From contig JAKAMR010000072.1 of NCBI GenBank assembly GCA_021812785.1, forward strand, positions 1 through 12,901: a stretch of 12,901 nt of DNA, given 5' to 3'. A program made the translations under genes and the position numbers. Source of the stretch: Nitrospirota bacterium (GTDB lineage: Bacteria > Nitrospirota > Thermodesulfovibrionia > Thermodesulfovibrionales > JdFR-88). This document shows positions 1 through 6,594 of the stretch, one piece after another. The notes beneath the pieces were generated by a model, which was given only the letters and a program-made list of their open reading frames with translations, ran no database searches and was not told the DNA's origin. The stretch's first letter is position 1. Each line of letters begins with the position of its first letter.

Positions 1-1593
1 CTTGGGGCTTCCAAGCAGCCTTGCTATGGAAGGGGCAAACTCGCCGGGGCTCAGGTGGCGCATGACATCGTAGTTCCCGTCTATGACAAGGCTTGATGGC
101 CTTTGCTCCTCCGTAGAGACCACATTATATGTGTGAATTGGCTTTTCCACCTGGAGGTTTTCGGTCTTCTCCTTTGTGCCAGTGACAACCGTTACCGGCA
201 GCGTCATCCTGTAAGGCAGGCCTTCCTGCGCGAGTTCGAAGGAGACCTGGGGAATGCCATTTAACACAAGCTCCTGCTGGTTGCCGACAGCAAGCAAGGG
301 GACCTCTTTCCGGTCCAGCCACTGGCTGAAAAACCAGCCCAGGTCCTTTCCGGACTGCCGTTCAAATATCGCCTGTATATCCGCCCATGAGGCCTTTTTC
401 CATTTGTACTGCGCTATGAGCGCCTTCAGGGACTTATAAAAGACCTCCCTGCCCACAATGCCCTTCAGCATATGAAAAAGCATCATGCCTTTGCCATAGC
501 CTATCGCCTCGGAAGCCGGGCTGGTCCTCTCCAAGAACTTTCTGAGAGGGAAATCGTTCTTCGGGGTTACGTAGCTCTGGAAATCTGCAAGCATCCTCTT
601 CCTGTAATCAAGGCCTTTTCCCCTCATCTTGGCGAAACGGTAGTCCGTCATCCAGCTGTTCAGCGCCTCAAGCCAGTTGCCCTTGCTGAAGTCCGCGTAA
701 ACGTAGTTGCCCCACCACTGGTGCCCTATTTCGTGGCCGAGGGACGTTTTGACAATGAACGGCAGACGGAGGACCACTCCTCCCATCAGGGTGAAGGTGG
801 GCATCGACAGGCCGGTAGGAAGCAGGTTTTCGACCACGGAGAACCTCTTGTAGGGGTAGGGAACAAGAAGCTTGTCAAACATGGCCAGGTACTTCTTCGT
901 GTACTTGATGTACTCCTTGGCCAGATCCTGGTCCTTGGGGAAAAAATAAGTGTAGACCCCCACATTGCCAAGATATGATTTTGTTACAACATAAGGCCCC
1001 GCTATCAGGTCAATCCCGGTCAGCGGATGCCGGAAGCTGAAGGTGTATCGCTTTCCGGCGGGTGTTCTAACAGAGGAAATATCATCTGCCTCGGATATCG
1101 CGGAAAAATTCGCGGGCACTGTCGCGCTAAGGCCATAGAAGGCCAGGCCTGACACCGAAGGATACCAGTTGCCGGTAAGCGAGATGCCTTTGGCGCTGAC
1201 AACACTGGCGGTCATTGCCCCGGGATTTTCAGGGTTGGATCCATAGGAGCCGCTGGCTACCTTTTCGTATCTTATTTCAAGAAGGCCCCTCTTTCTAATC
1301 CTGATAAAGCCGCCGGAGGGCTTTTCATCCGAAGGTTTGCCATCCAGTGTCATGGAAAGGATGTCAAGGCCCCCAACGAACACCTTTCCCGGAGCGGCAA
1401 AATCTATCTTCGCATCGCCGCTCAAGAGGTTTTTCCCAAGGTCAAAGGAGACCGCAAGGCTGTAGCTTGGATATGGGGTTTTTGTTTTTTCCACCTGCGT
1501 CCCCTGCGCCATCGCTCTATGCCCCATGAGCCCGGACATCCATGAAAATGAAACCAGAAAAATAATTATTGCCGCCGTATGTCTTCTGCCCAT
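1..1593 (-). CDS. Secreted M1-family zinc metallopeptidase, partial (C-terminus off the left edge)
   Basis: This is a 531-residue open frame with no stop before the window edge. It begins with a signal peptide: R3-R4, a hydrophobic stretch at about 7-23, and an AMA-Q site near 29/30, so an exported enzyme is expected. The zinc motif HEIGHQWWG is at 287-295, with E309 as the probable third zinc ligand. Y366 in a Y-G-K-G context matches the catalytic tyrosine region of M1 peptidases. The classical GAMEN exopeptidase motif is absent; its place is taken by LPTGLSMPTF (258-267), as I recall for a bacterial side branch of M1. The spacing is HEXXH-X17-E rather than the textbook X18. The ATG start at 1593 is supported by a GAGGGG ribosome site about 10 nt upstream and by a promoter. 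The physiological substrate, and whether it acts as an aminopeptidase, are unknown. It is divergent from the SDR gene and has no visible link to the hopanoid genes. Confidence 0.9.
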   Translation of the reverse strand, partial: MGRRHTAAIIIFLVSFSWMSGLMGHRAMAQGTQVEKTKTPYPSYSLAVSFDLGKNLLSGDAKIDFAAPGKVFVGGLDILSMTLDGKPSDEKPSGGFIRIRKRGLLEIRYEKVASGSYGSNPENPGAMTASVVSAKGISLTGNWYPSVSGLAFYGLSATVPANFSAISEADDISSVRTPAGKRYTFSFRHPLTGIDLIAGPYVVTKSYLGNVGVYTYFFPKDQDLAKEYIKYTKKYLAMFDKLLVPYPYKRFSVVENLLPTGLSMPTFTLMGGVVLRLPFIVKTSLGHEIGHQWWGNYVYADFSKGNWLEALNSWMTDYRFAKMRGKGLDYRKRMLADFQSYVTPKNDFPLRKFLERTSPASEAIGYGKGMMLFHMLKGIVGREVFYKSLKALIAQYKWKKASWADIQAIFERQSGKDLGWFFSQWLDRKEVPLLAVGNQQELVLNGIPQVSFELAQEGLPYRMTLPVTVVTGTKEKTENLQVEKPIHTYNVVSTEEQRPSSLVIDGNYDVMRHLSPGEFAPSIARLLGSPK

Positions 1594-1613
1594 ATGGATT
1601 GCACCCCTCGCGG

Positions 1614-1633
1614 TCTATGGATTTTCCCATAGA
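1614..1633. repeat. 7-bp inverted repeat across the predicted start site of the peptidase transcript
   Basis: TCTATGG (1614-1620) and CCATAGA (1627-1633) form a perfect inverted repeat with a 6-nt gap. It touches the last base of the predicted -10 and spans the predicted transcription start. This suits an operator or a small hairpin at the 5' end of the transcript. No regulator is identified. Confidence 0.45.
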
Positions 1634-1660
1634 TTATATCTCTTTTTCATAATTTTTTAA
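1633..1660 (-). promoter_or_regulatory. Probable sigma-70 promoter of the M1 peptidase gene
   Basis: On the minus strand a consensus -10 TATAAT (1633-1638) is preceded at 16 bp by TTAAAA (1655-1660; 4 of 6 matches to TTGACA). Transcription would start near 1627, leaving a leader of about 33 nt before the ATG at 1593. The -35 is weak, so activation by a regulator is possible. Confidence 0.5.
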
Positions 1661-1683
1661 CTGAAGCCGGGCCCGGCCGCCCG

Positions 1684-1755
1684 GGGCCGGATATGAAATA
1701 AACCATGGATTTTTTTGACATACAATGGGCCGGATCGAGAAAAGGGCCGGATCGA
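1684..1755. repeat. Three direct copies of a GGGCCGGAT-(C/AT)-GA element
   Basis: Two identical 12-mers, GGGCCGGATCGA, lie at 1727-1738 and 1744-1755 with a 17-bp period, each followed by an A-rich stretch. A related copy, GGGCCGGATATGA, lies at 1684-1696. They sit in the shared divergent promoter region, so a transcription-factor binding array is possible; local duplication is the simpler alternative. Confidence 0.6.
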
Positions 1756-1816
1756 AAAAAAATGCGGCTGGTATTGCCCGGCGTTTATCACCAGGCACTG
1801 CCATGCCCCCCTGCTA

Positions 1817-1844
1817 TTGACCCCGCAGGGCAAGGTAATAAAAT
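1817..1844 (+). promoter_or_regulatory. Candidate sigma-70 promoter of the SDR gene
   Basis: TTGACC (1817-1822) is followed after 16 bp by TAAAAT (1839-1844). The predicted start would be near 1851, about 45 nt before the ATG at 1896. The -35 lies between the arms of a CCCTGC/GCAGGG inverted repeat (1809-1814 and 1825-1830), which could be an operator. Inferred from sequence only. Confidence 0.4.
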
Positions 1845-1895
1845 TAAGGTAGGTTTTTTGATTTGTCCATTAAAAAAAAGAGCAGGGAGGCACCC

Positions 1896-2822
1896 ATGAA
1901 GGTATTTATCACAGGCTCTACCGGCTACATCGGGTTTAACGTGGCGCTCGCTTTCAGGAACGCCGGGTATGATGTATGGGGGCTTGTGCACAACAGGGCA
2001 AAAGCGCACAAGCTCGTGGAAAACGGCATGCATCCGGTAATGGGCTCGATGGAGGCCCCGGAGGAATATTCGGATGCCGCGGCAAACTGCAGCGTCCTGA
2101 TCCATGCGTCGGCAGACTACCGGAATTTCGAGCAGCTTGAAAGGAAAACAGTTCATACGCTGCTTGGGCTTGGCAGCCGCGGGGCCTGCCCGAAAACGGT
2201 CATATATACAAGCGGGGTGTGGGTCCATGGCAATACGGGGTGCTCCATAGTGGACGAAACGGCTCCGCTTTCGCCACCGGAGATAGTCTCCCACAGGCCA
2301 GGCATAGAGAAAACCGTGCTCGGGGCCCAGGGAATAAAAGGGATCGTCATGAGGCCGGGAAACGTTTACGGCAAGCAGGGCGGGCTTACCGGGATGTGGT
2401 TTAACGGGGCCTATAAGGAAAAATCGCTTAGCGCAGTAGGCGACGGACTGAACCACTGGGCAACCGTGCATGTGGAAGACCTGGCCAGGGCATATCTGCT
2501 TGCGGCCGAAAGCGGGCTGGGCCAGGAGGTTTTTAACATCTGCTCCCCTTACAGCCTCACGGTCAAAGACATGGTGACGGCCGCGGCCTGCGCCTCCGGA
2601 TACACAGAGGACGTCCGGTTCATTTCAGTCCGGGAGGCCGAGGGCAAAATAGGCGCAATGGCCCACTGCCTGGCCATGGACCAGCACGTGGAGAGCCGGA
2701 AGGCCCAGAACATGCTCGGGTGGCATCACCGGCACTTGAGTTTTGTGGACGAGGCCGGTCTGCATTTCGAATCCTGGAAGGCTTGCCGGCAGGAGGCCGA
2801 AAAAGAAAAGATCTACTTGTGA
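1896..2822 (+). CDS. NAD(P)-dependent epimerase/dehydratase-like protein (atypical extended SDR)
   Basis: A 308-residue Rossmann-fold protein. The nucleotide-binding motif GSTGYIG is at 7-13, a YTSG strand-end motif at 104-107, RPGNVYG at 153-159 and VHVEDLARAY at 191-200; this layout is typical of NAD-dependent epimerase/dehydratase (extended SDR) proteins. The catalytic YxxxK of active SDRs is not there: the region reads HRPGIEK (133-139), with proline where tyrosine would be. That matches atypical SDR subgroups that bind NAD(P) but whose chemistry is unclear. The ATG at 1896 is preferred over an upstream in-frame TTG at 1863 because AGGGAGG ends 5 nt before it and the Rossmann strand then starts at residue 2. 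The gene is convergent with the histidine kinase and overlaps its end by 10 bp. Substrate unknown; a link to the hopanoid genes is not shown. Confidence 0.88.
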   Translation: MKVFITGSTGYIGFNVALAFRNAGYDVWGLVHNRAKAHKLVENGMHPVMGSMEAPEEYSDAAANCSVLIHASADYRNFEQLERKTVHTLLGLGSRGACPKTVIYTSGVWVHGNTGCSIVDETAPLSPPEIVSHRPGIEKTVLGAQGIKGIVMRPGNVYGKQGGLTGMWFNGAYKEKSLSAVGDGLNHWATVHVEDLARAYLLAAESGLGQEVFNICSPYSLTVKDMVTAAACASGYTEDVRFISVREAEGKIGAMAHCLAMDQHVESRKAQNMLGWHHRHLSFVDEAGLHFESWKACRQEAEKEKIYL

Positions 2823-4153
2823 AGTATGAAATAGAAATTGTTGCCAAGCGGGGTGGCCTCATATCCTGCCACCCCGCCGTGAAGCTCTATAATGTTTTTT
2901 ATGAAGGCGAGGCCGTGTCCCGTGCCGGGCCTGCTTTTGGCGTTTGCCCCACGGAAACCGTCTTCGTACACCTTGTCCCTGTCTTCCTGTCCGAGATGGG
3001 TGCCCGTGCTGAAGACGTTGTATTTGATTCCGTCCATTCCGGGCCCGAAATAATTCTTTAATATCTGCCTGCCATAGGAGATGTATTTCTTTTTCTGGCC
3101 GGAGCCGTCAGTCACCTCTTCAGTGTACTTTACCGCGTTTGAAAACAGGTTCGCATACACCTGGGCCATGAGCCCCACGTCCACGACGGTTATGATGTCT
3201 CCCTCCGGGATGCCGCTAAAACGGTCATCTACCGTTATGCCCATGTCCCTGAACTGGGAAGCGTACCTTTCAAGCTGGGGCTGGACAACGTCCTCCTTCA
3301 TCCTGCAGGGTTTTGTCCGGAGGGTGAGCCGACCCTTGTCGAAATGGCTCCTTCTGAGCAAGGTCTCAAGGAAGAGACTCATGTTCGAATAATGCTTCTC
3401 CAGGTTCCCAAGCTCCGCCGCAAGGTAATGGTTTATCTCTGACATCTCCTGGAGAGCGTCCGCAAGGCCTTCGTCCTTCCCCTCCCCGGCGTGCTCGGCC
3501 AGCCTCTTCTCGATGTCCAGGTTTTTGGCGATAAGTCCCTTAAGGTTCCTCAGGTAGAGTTTATAAACCATATTGGGGACAATGATATTGTGCTCTATAT
3601 CGCTTACCAGAGACCGGATGAACCTCAGGTGCTCGATATTTTTTTCCACTATGAAGCGGTTATGGATGTTAAAACCAATGCGGTTTGCGAACTTCTCAAA
3701 GAAAAGCTCCTTGTGCGCGTCCATTCCGGAGGCTGGGTAGACCTCTAGCAGGCCGAGCACGTTGTCCCTTGCCTGAAACGGGAGCTGGTCCAGAAGGATC
3801 TTTTTCCCCTTGATGCCCAGCACAATACTATCGCCATGATAGGAATGCCCGTCCTGGGGCGGAGCAAACGCAGGGCGTCCTCCGGGTTTCTCCTCCCTGG
3901 TCGAGGCCACCATGATGAAATCCCCTACGGCCGGGTCTATAACATAGAGCCTGGCCTCCAGCCCGAAAAAGCCCTTGGGCACCGCAACACAGAGATTATA
4001 AAAATCCTCAAAATAGTCAAATTCCTGGGCAAGGTCGAAAAACGTCTTGAAAGCGGTGCTTTCGGCGTAGGAGAAGTTGTAAGCCTCGTAATCGGCTTTT
4101 TTAGCCTCGATCCTCTCAAGGATATGCTCTAACGAGGTCATTTGTAACATCAT
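2813..4153 (-). CDS. GAF-like sensor histidine kinase with divergent catalytic motifs
   Basis: A 446-residue protein with no signal peptide or membrane segment, so probably cytoplasmic. Residues about 36-168 resemble a GAF sensory domain. A helical dimerisation segment with the probable H-box SDIEHNIIVPN (184-194, H188) follows, then a charged, coiled-coil-prone linker (about 205-265). A C-terminal HATPase domain has the N-box-like ANLFSNAVKYT (334-344), an F-box-like VYEDGFRG (395-402) and GTGHGLAFIKN (410-420). Two departures stand out: N189 replaces the acidic residue usually next to the phospho-accepting histidine, and the DxGxG aspartate (G1 box) position reads as serine (FSTGT, 381-385). 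The ATG at 4153 has AGGGAT 7 nt upstream. No response regulator lies beside it, so its partner is unknown. The kinase-family call is firm; its activity is inferred. Confidence 0.85.
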   Translation of the reverse strand: MMLQMTSLEHILERIEAKKADYEAYNFSYAESTAFKTFFDLAQEFDYFEDFYNLCVAVPKGFFGLEARLYVIDPAVGDFIMVASTREEKPGGRPAFAPPQDGHSYHGDSIVLGIKGKKILLDQLPFQARDNVLGLLEVYPASGMDAHKELFFEKFANRIGFNIHNRFIVEKNIEHLRFIRSLVSDIEHNIIVPNMVYKLYLRNLKGLIAKNLDIEKRLAEHAGEGKDEGLADALQEMSEINHYLAAELGNLEKHYSNMSLFLETLLRRSHFDKGRLTLRTKPCRMKEDVVQPQLERYASQFRDMGITVDDRFSGIPEGDIITVVDVGLMAQVYANLFSNAVKYTEEVTDGSGQKKKYISYGRQILKNYFGPGMDGIKYNVFSTGTHLGQEDRDKVYEDGFRGANAKSRPGTGHGLAFIKNIIELHGGVAGYEATPLGNNFYFILHK

Positions 4154-4189
4154 ATTCTATCCCTATTAAAAAAATATTACCAGATAATT

Positions 4190-4199
4190 GAGATATCTC
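4190..4199. repeat. Perfect 10-bp palindrome upstream of the histidine kinase gene
   Basis: GAGATATCTC lies 37-46 nt upstream of the kinase ATG. No strong promoter elements were found around it; TAATAT (4174-4179, minus strand) is a possible -10. It could be an operator, but a 10-bp palindrome may also be chance. Confidence 0.3.
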
Positions 4200-4281
4200 T
4201 TGCCGAAAAGTGCATGCCGCGCAAAGGGGGCATTTTATTTTAACCAAACCCATCCCACCCTCCATTTTTGTATGGAACTTG

Positions 4282-4302
4282 AAACGGGGTTTGCACCCCT
4301 TT
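4282..4302 (-). terminator. Weak terminator-like hairpin
   Basis: On the minus strand GGGGT-GCAA-ACCCC forms a 5-bp GC-rich stem with a GNRA-type tetraloop, extended by AAA/TTT around a bulged G. The T-tract is only three long. It could end leftward transcription from hpnI about 230 nt downstream of the stop, but this is weak. Confidence 0.2.
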
Positions 4303-4534
4303 GGGCGCCCCATGCCCCTCTGAAGATAAAAAAATAACGGCAGGCAAAAAAAATGATAAATGCAGCGGGGGCGGATGGTATGAGCGCAGTGGGCAACCGC
4401 GGGCGCGCCGCATGAAGCAGCGGCAAGCAGGCAGACCTGGCGCGTATATGCAGCATGTCTTGCATACTAGGGGGAAACGGGCCTCAGCGGAGTGAATGCC
4501 ATCCCCCCGCGCAAAACTCTGAAGATCCAAAAAA

Positions 4535-5725
4535 CTAAATTACCCTACGGAGCTCCCCAGTCCCCGTGACCGTGTAGATGTCCCCTCTCCATGCCACTTT
4601 CCGTCCGGCAAAGCTCAAAAGCCAGACCCCAAAAGACAGCATGTCCTTGACCGGCAAAAGAAAAAGCCACCTGTTCCAGCCCGCCCGGCCGATGAACCGC
4701 CTGTTTACGGCTATCCCGACCGCGGACCTTAAAAAAAAGGCAAGGGCGAGGGCCGAGAAAGCCAGGGGACCCGGCCAGAGGACGGAAAGGAAAAGGCAGT
4801 AAGCAAAAAAATGGGTTATGCCGTAGCCGATATACCCTTTTGGCCTTGAGGCCCTGTACGTCCTGGCCCACCTTAGCTGGTGGCGAAGGTGGGCCAAAAA
4901 TCTCATGGGCCCCTCCACGTCTTCCATTATGTACTTTGAAAGGACCACTTCATGTCCCATTGCCGACAACCTGTGCCCCACCTGGTAATCGTCGGCAAGG
5001 TAGTCCGCAATGGCTCTGAACCCGCCCGTCTCTTCGAACCTTTTCCTTGAAAAAAGCATGGAGGCTCCAAGGCCAAAGGATATGCCGCGCTCCACCACAC
5101 TGGCCACCAGGACCGACGGGATAAAATCCACAGCGATGTTTAGAGACTCAAAGACCGCTCCCGCGGAAACGGGGCGGGATATCCTGTACAGGGATGTGAC
5201 AAGGCCGGTGTTCTCCTTTTCCATGTACTCGGAAACGATGGTTTCAAGATAGCCTCGGTCCACCAGCATGTCGCTGTCGCTTACGGCTACAAGGTCATAT
5301 TTGGCGCTTTGAGACAGCCGGTAAAGGTTGGAGACCTTCATGTTTGCCCCCAGGTCTTCATGCCCGGTTATTATGCGTACCCTTCCAGGGAACATCCGTT
5401 TTACTTCCTGCGCGATGCCGAAGGCGGGGTCCTCCGCGCCCCTTAATCCCAGAATGACCTCGTAATCGGAATAGTCCTGGCGGCAAAAACTGGAAAGGTT
5501 TTCCTTAAGGTTGTAATCCGCTCCCCGGAGGGGCTTTAAAATGGAGACCGGGGGCAGCGGCCGAAAAAACTCCGGTTGCTTGGCCTGCTTCCGGTCTTTT
5601 GTTTTTTCTTTTCCCGTGCCCGCCTTGGGGGAAAGAACGCAAAAAAGGGAAAAAAGGGTATAAAACCCTCCCCCCGCGGCAAGAGCGAAAAAGACGGCAT
5701 GCAACGCCTCAAAAACCATGCGCAT
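4535..5725 (-). CDS. hpnI: HpnI, hopanoid glycosyltransferase (GT2/ceramide glucosyltransferase-like)
   Basis: A 396-residue membrane glycosyltransferase. In characterised bacteria HpnI transfers an N-acetylglucosamine unit to bacteriohopanetetrol, the first step towards glucosaminyl and cyclitol-ether hopanoids. An N-terminal TM helix (about 8-30) is followed by the catalytic domain: SILKPLRGAD (61-70), D99, DSDM (150-153), ADDYQVG (244-250) and HQLRWARTYR (282-291). These match the D1/D2/D3/(Q,R)xxRW layout of ceramide-glucosyltransferase relatives, although the first position of the last motif is H282. Hydrophobic segments at about 303-340 and 352-373 form the C-terminal membrane part. The ATG at 5725 has no strong ribosome site; an in-frame ATG 9 nt upstream is followed directly by TAG and cannot be used. 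It is divergent from hpnG across 87 bp. The later-acting hpnK and hpnJ are not in this window, so the final head group is uncertain. Confidence 0.9.
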   Translation of the reverse strand: MRMVFEALHAVFFALAAGGGFYTLFSLFCVLSPKAGTGKEKTKDRKQAKQPEFFRPLPPVSILKPLRGADYNLKENLSSFCRQDYSDYEVILGLRGAEDPAFGIAQEVKRMFPGRVRIITGHEDLGANMKVSNLYRLSQSAKYDLVAVSDSDMLVDRGYLETIVSEYMEKENTGLVTSLYRISRPVSAGAVFESLNIAVDFIPSVLVASVVERGISFGLGASMLFSRKRFEETGGFRAIADYLADDYQVGHRLSAMGHEVVLSKYIMEDVEGPMRFLAHLRHQLRWARTYRASRPKGYIGYGITHFFAYCLFLSVLWPGPLAFSALALAFFLRSAVGIAVNRRFIGRAGWNRWLFLLPVKDMLSFGVWLLSFAGRKVAWRGDIYTVTGTGELRRVI

Positions 5726-5769
5726 GTTCTACATTACCCCATTTGGAAGCGAAGCTGTAGCAAAAAATG

Positions 5770-5798
5770 ACAATAAGAATTAGGATAAAATCTGACAA
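5770..5798 (-). promoter_or_regulatory. Possible promoter of hpnI
   Basis: On the minus strand TTGTCA (5793-5798) and TATTGT (5770-5775) are separated by 17 bp, in the 87-bp gap shared with hpnG. The implied leader is about 38 nt. The -10 is only a partial match, so this is tentative. Confidence 0.3.
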
Positions 5799-5805
5799 AG
5801 GAGAG
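5797..5805 (+). promoter_or_regulatory. Ribosome binding site that decides a TTG start for hpnG
   Basis: AAAGGAGAG lies 7 nt before the TTG at 5813. An ATG at 5806 is in a different frame, so the strong site supports TTG initiation of hpnG, whose first residues (KVLVLAAL) then match the expected first beta strand. Confidence 0.7.
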
Positions 5806-5812
5806 ATGTACC

Positions 5813-6571
5813 TTGAAAGTGCTCGTCCTGGCCGCATTGAAGCAGGAGATCAAATATATATTAAAGGAACTGGGCGCGCGCCCTTGCGGGGAGGGGACAT
5901 GGCTGGCCAGGCCCGGCAGGGCGGAGACCGCCATAGTTTTGACCGGCATGGGGGTCAAAAACGCCGCAGCCCGCGCCCGCGCCGCTCTCCTTGCGCACAC
6001 GCCGGTCCTCGTGATATCGGCGGGCTTTGCAGGCGCGCTCTACACTGGCGCCAAACACGGTGAACTTGTATGCCCTGAAAAGGCGTTTCTTCACCAGGGG
6101 ACACCCCCTGAGAAAGGGACGGCCGACCATGCGCACGGGTGCAGTCTGAAGCTTTCCTGGCCCGGCTTTGAGGGACTTTTTCAGGCGGTATCTGAAAAAA
6201 CAAGGGCGAAGCGGGGCACGATCATCACGCTTTCCGAATGGGTCGAAAAGCCTGCTTTGAAAGGTTTTCCGCGGTCCGGCCTGCCTTATCCCGTTTGCGA
6301 CATGGAGACATTCCCGATTGCCTCGGCGGTCTTAAAAAGCGGAGCGGGCTTTTTTTCCCTGCGCTCGATAACGGACAAGGAAGACGAGGAGATAGGCATC
6401 TCCCCGATGGAGATGGCTGACCCATCAGGGCAGATAAGCACGCCCCTGGCGGCATGGCGCTTCATCTCCAAGCCGCGCCTGATCCCCGGGGCCGTAAAGT
6501 TCCGGGGCAGCTCCGAAAAGGCGGCCCTTGCCATGGCTTCAGCCCTTAATGAGATTTTCATGTCCTTTTAA
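5813..6571 (+). CDS. hpnG: HpnG, hopanoid-associated nucleosidase/phosphorylase
   Basis: A 252-residue soluble protein of the nucleoside phosphorylase/MTA-SAH nucleosidase fold. In hopanoid producers HpnG removes adenine from adenosylhopane to give ribosyl- or phosphoribosyl-hopane, the step after HpnH. Visible family marks are the N-terminal strand (2-9), GMGVKNA (45-51), ISAGFAGAL (68-76), the ribose-binding-type motif DMETFPIA (163-170) and ITDKEDEE (186-193), where D188 is at the position of the catalytic aspartate. Length is near the family norm. It uses a TTG start with a strong ribosome site. It lies on the plus strand, divergent from hpnI and convergent with the CruF-like gene 23 bp away, so it is transcribed apart from the main operon even though its product acts between HpnH and HpnI. 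Confidence 0.9.
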   Translation: MKVLVLAALKQEIKYILKELGARPCGEGTWLARPGRAETAIVLTGMGVKNAAARARAALLAHTPVLVISAGFAGALYTGAKHGELVCPEKAFLHQGTPPEKGTADHAHGCSLKLSWPGFEGLFQAVSEKTRAKRGTIITLSEWVEKPALKGFPRSGLPYPVCDMETFPIASAVLKSGAGFFSLRSITDKEDEEIGISPMEMADPSGQISTPLAAWRFISKPRLIPGAVKFRGSSEKAALAMASALNEIFMSF

Positions 6572-6594
6572 AAAATGAATTGCGTCATCCCTGT

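Larger units (their letters stand above)
1594..1895. other. Divergent intergenic region between the M1 peptidase and the SDR gene
   Basis: About 300 bp without a credible gene. It holds the peptidase promoter and operator-like repeat (1614-1660), a GC-only patch with the perfect palindrome GCCGGGCCCGGC (1666-1677), three copies of a GGGCCGGAT-type element (1684-1755), and a candidate rightward promoter for the SDR gene (1817-1844). Short open frames crossing it have no ribosome site and no recognisable product. Confidence 0.6.
4154..4534. other. 381-bp intergenic region without a supported gene
   Basis: Lies upstream of the histidine kinase and downstream of hpnI. Overlapping short frames of 60-100 codons exist on both strands, but none has a ribosome site or protein-like composition. 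It contains the palindrome at 4190-4199, two small adjacent hairpins (TCCAT/ATGGA at 4261-4276 and GGGGT/ACCCC at 4286-4299), A-rich runs near 4328-4360, and a TATGCA/TGCATA inverted repeat (4447-4452 and 4461-4466). It may hold the kinase promoter and the hpnI transcript end. Confidence 0.5.

Noticed and set aside
1666..1690. GC-only palindromic patch as a terminator
   Set aside because: No gene ends there: both flanking genes start and point away, and no T-run follows the stem.
1863..1895. Upstream TTG start for the SDR gene
   Set aside because: It adds a lysine-rich 11-residue leader before the first beta strand; AGGGAGG is correctly spaced for ATG 1896.
1788..2471. A 227-codon minus-strand open frame over the SDR gene
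   Set aside because: The plus-strand frame has a Rossmann motif, ribosome site and correct length; the opposite frame has no recognisable domain.
4286..4500. Possible structured RNA or tRNA in the gap left of hpnI
   Set aside because: Only short hairpins are visible; no cloverleaf, riboswitch core or other known RNA motif could be supported by eye.
4235..4530. Overlapping 60-100 codon frames in the gap between the kinase and hpnI
   Set aside because: No ribosome site, no domain, low-complexity Arg/Pro/Cys-rich composition, and frames overlap each other on both strands.
5767..6063. ATG-started plus-strand frame overlapping the start of hpnG
   Set aside because: It is in another frame with no protein family resemblance; the strong AAAGGAGAG site and the HpnG sequence support TTG 5813.
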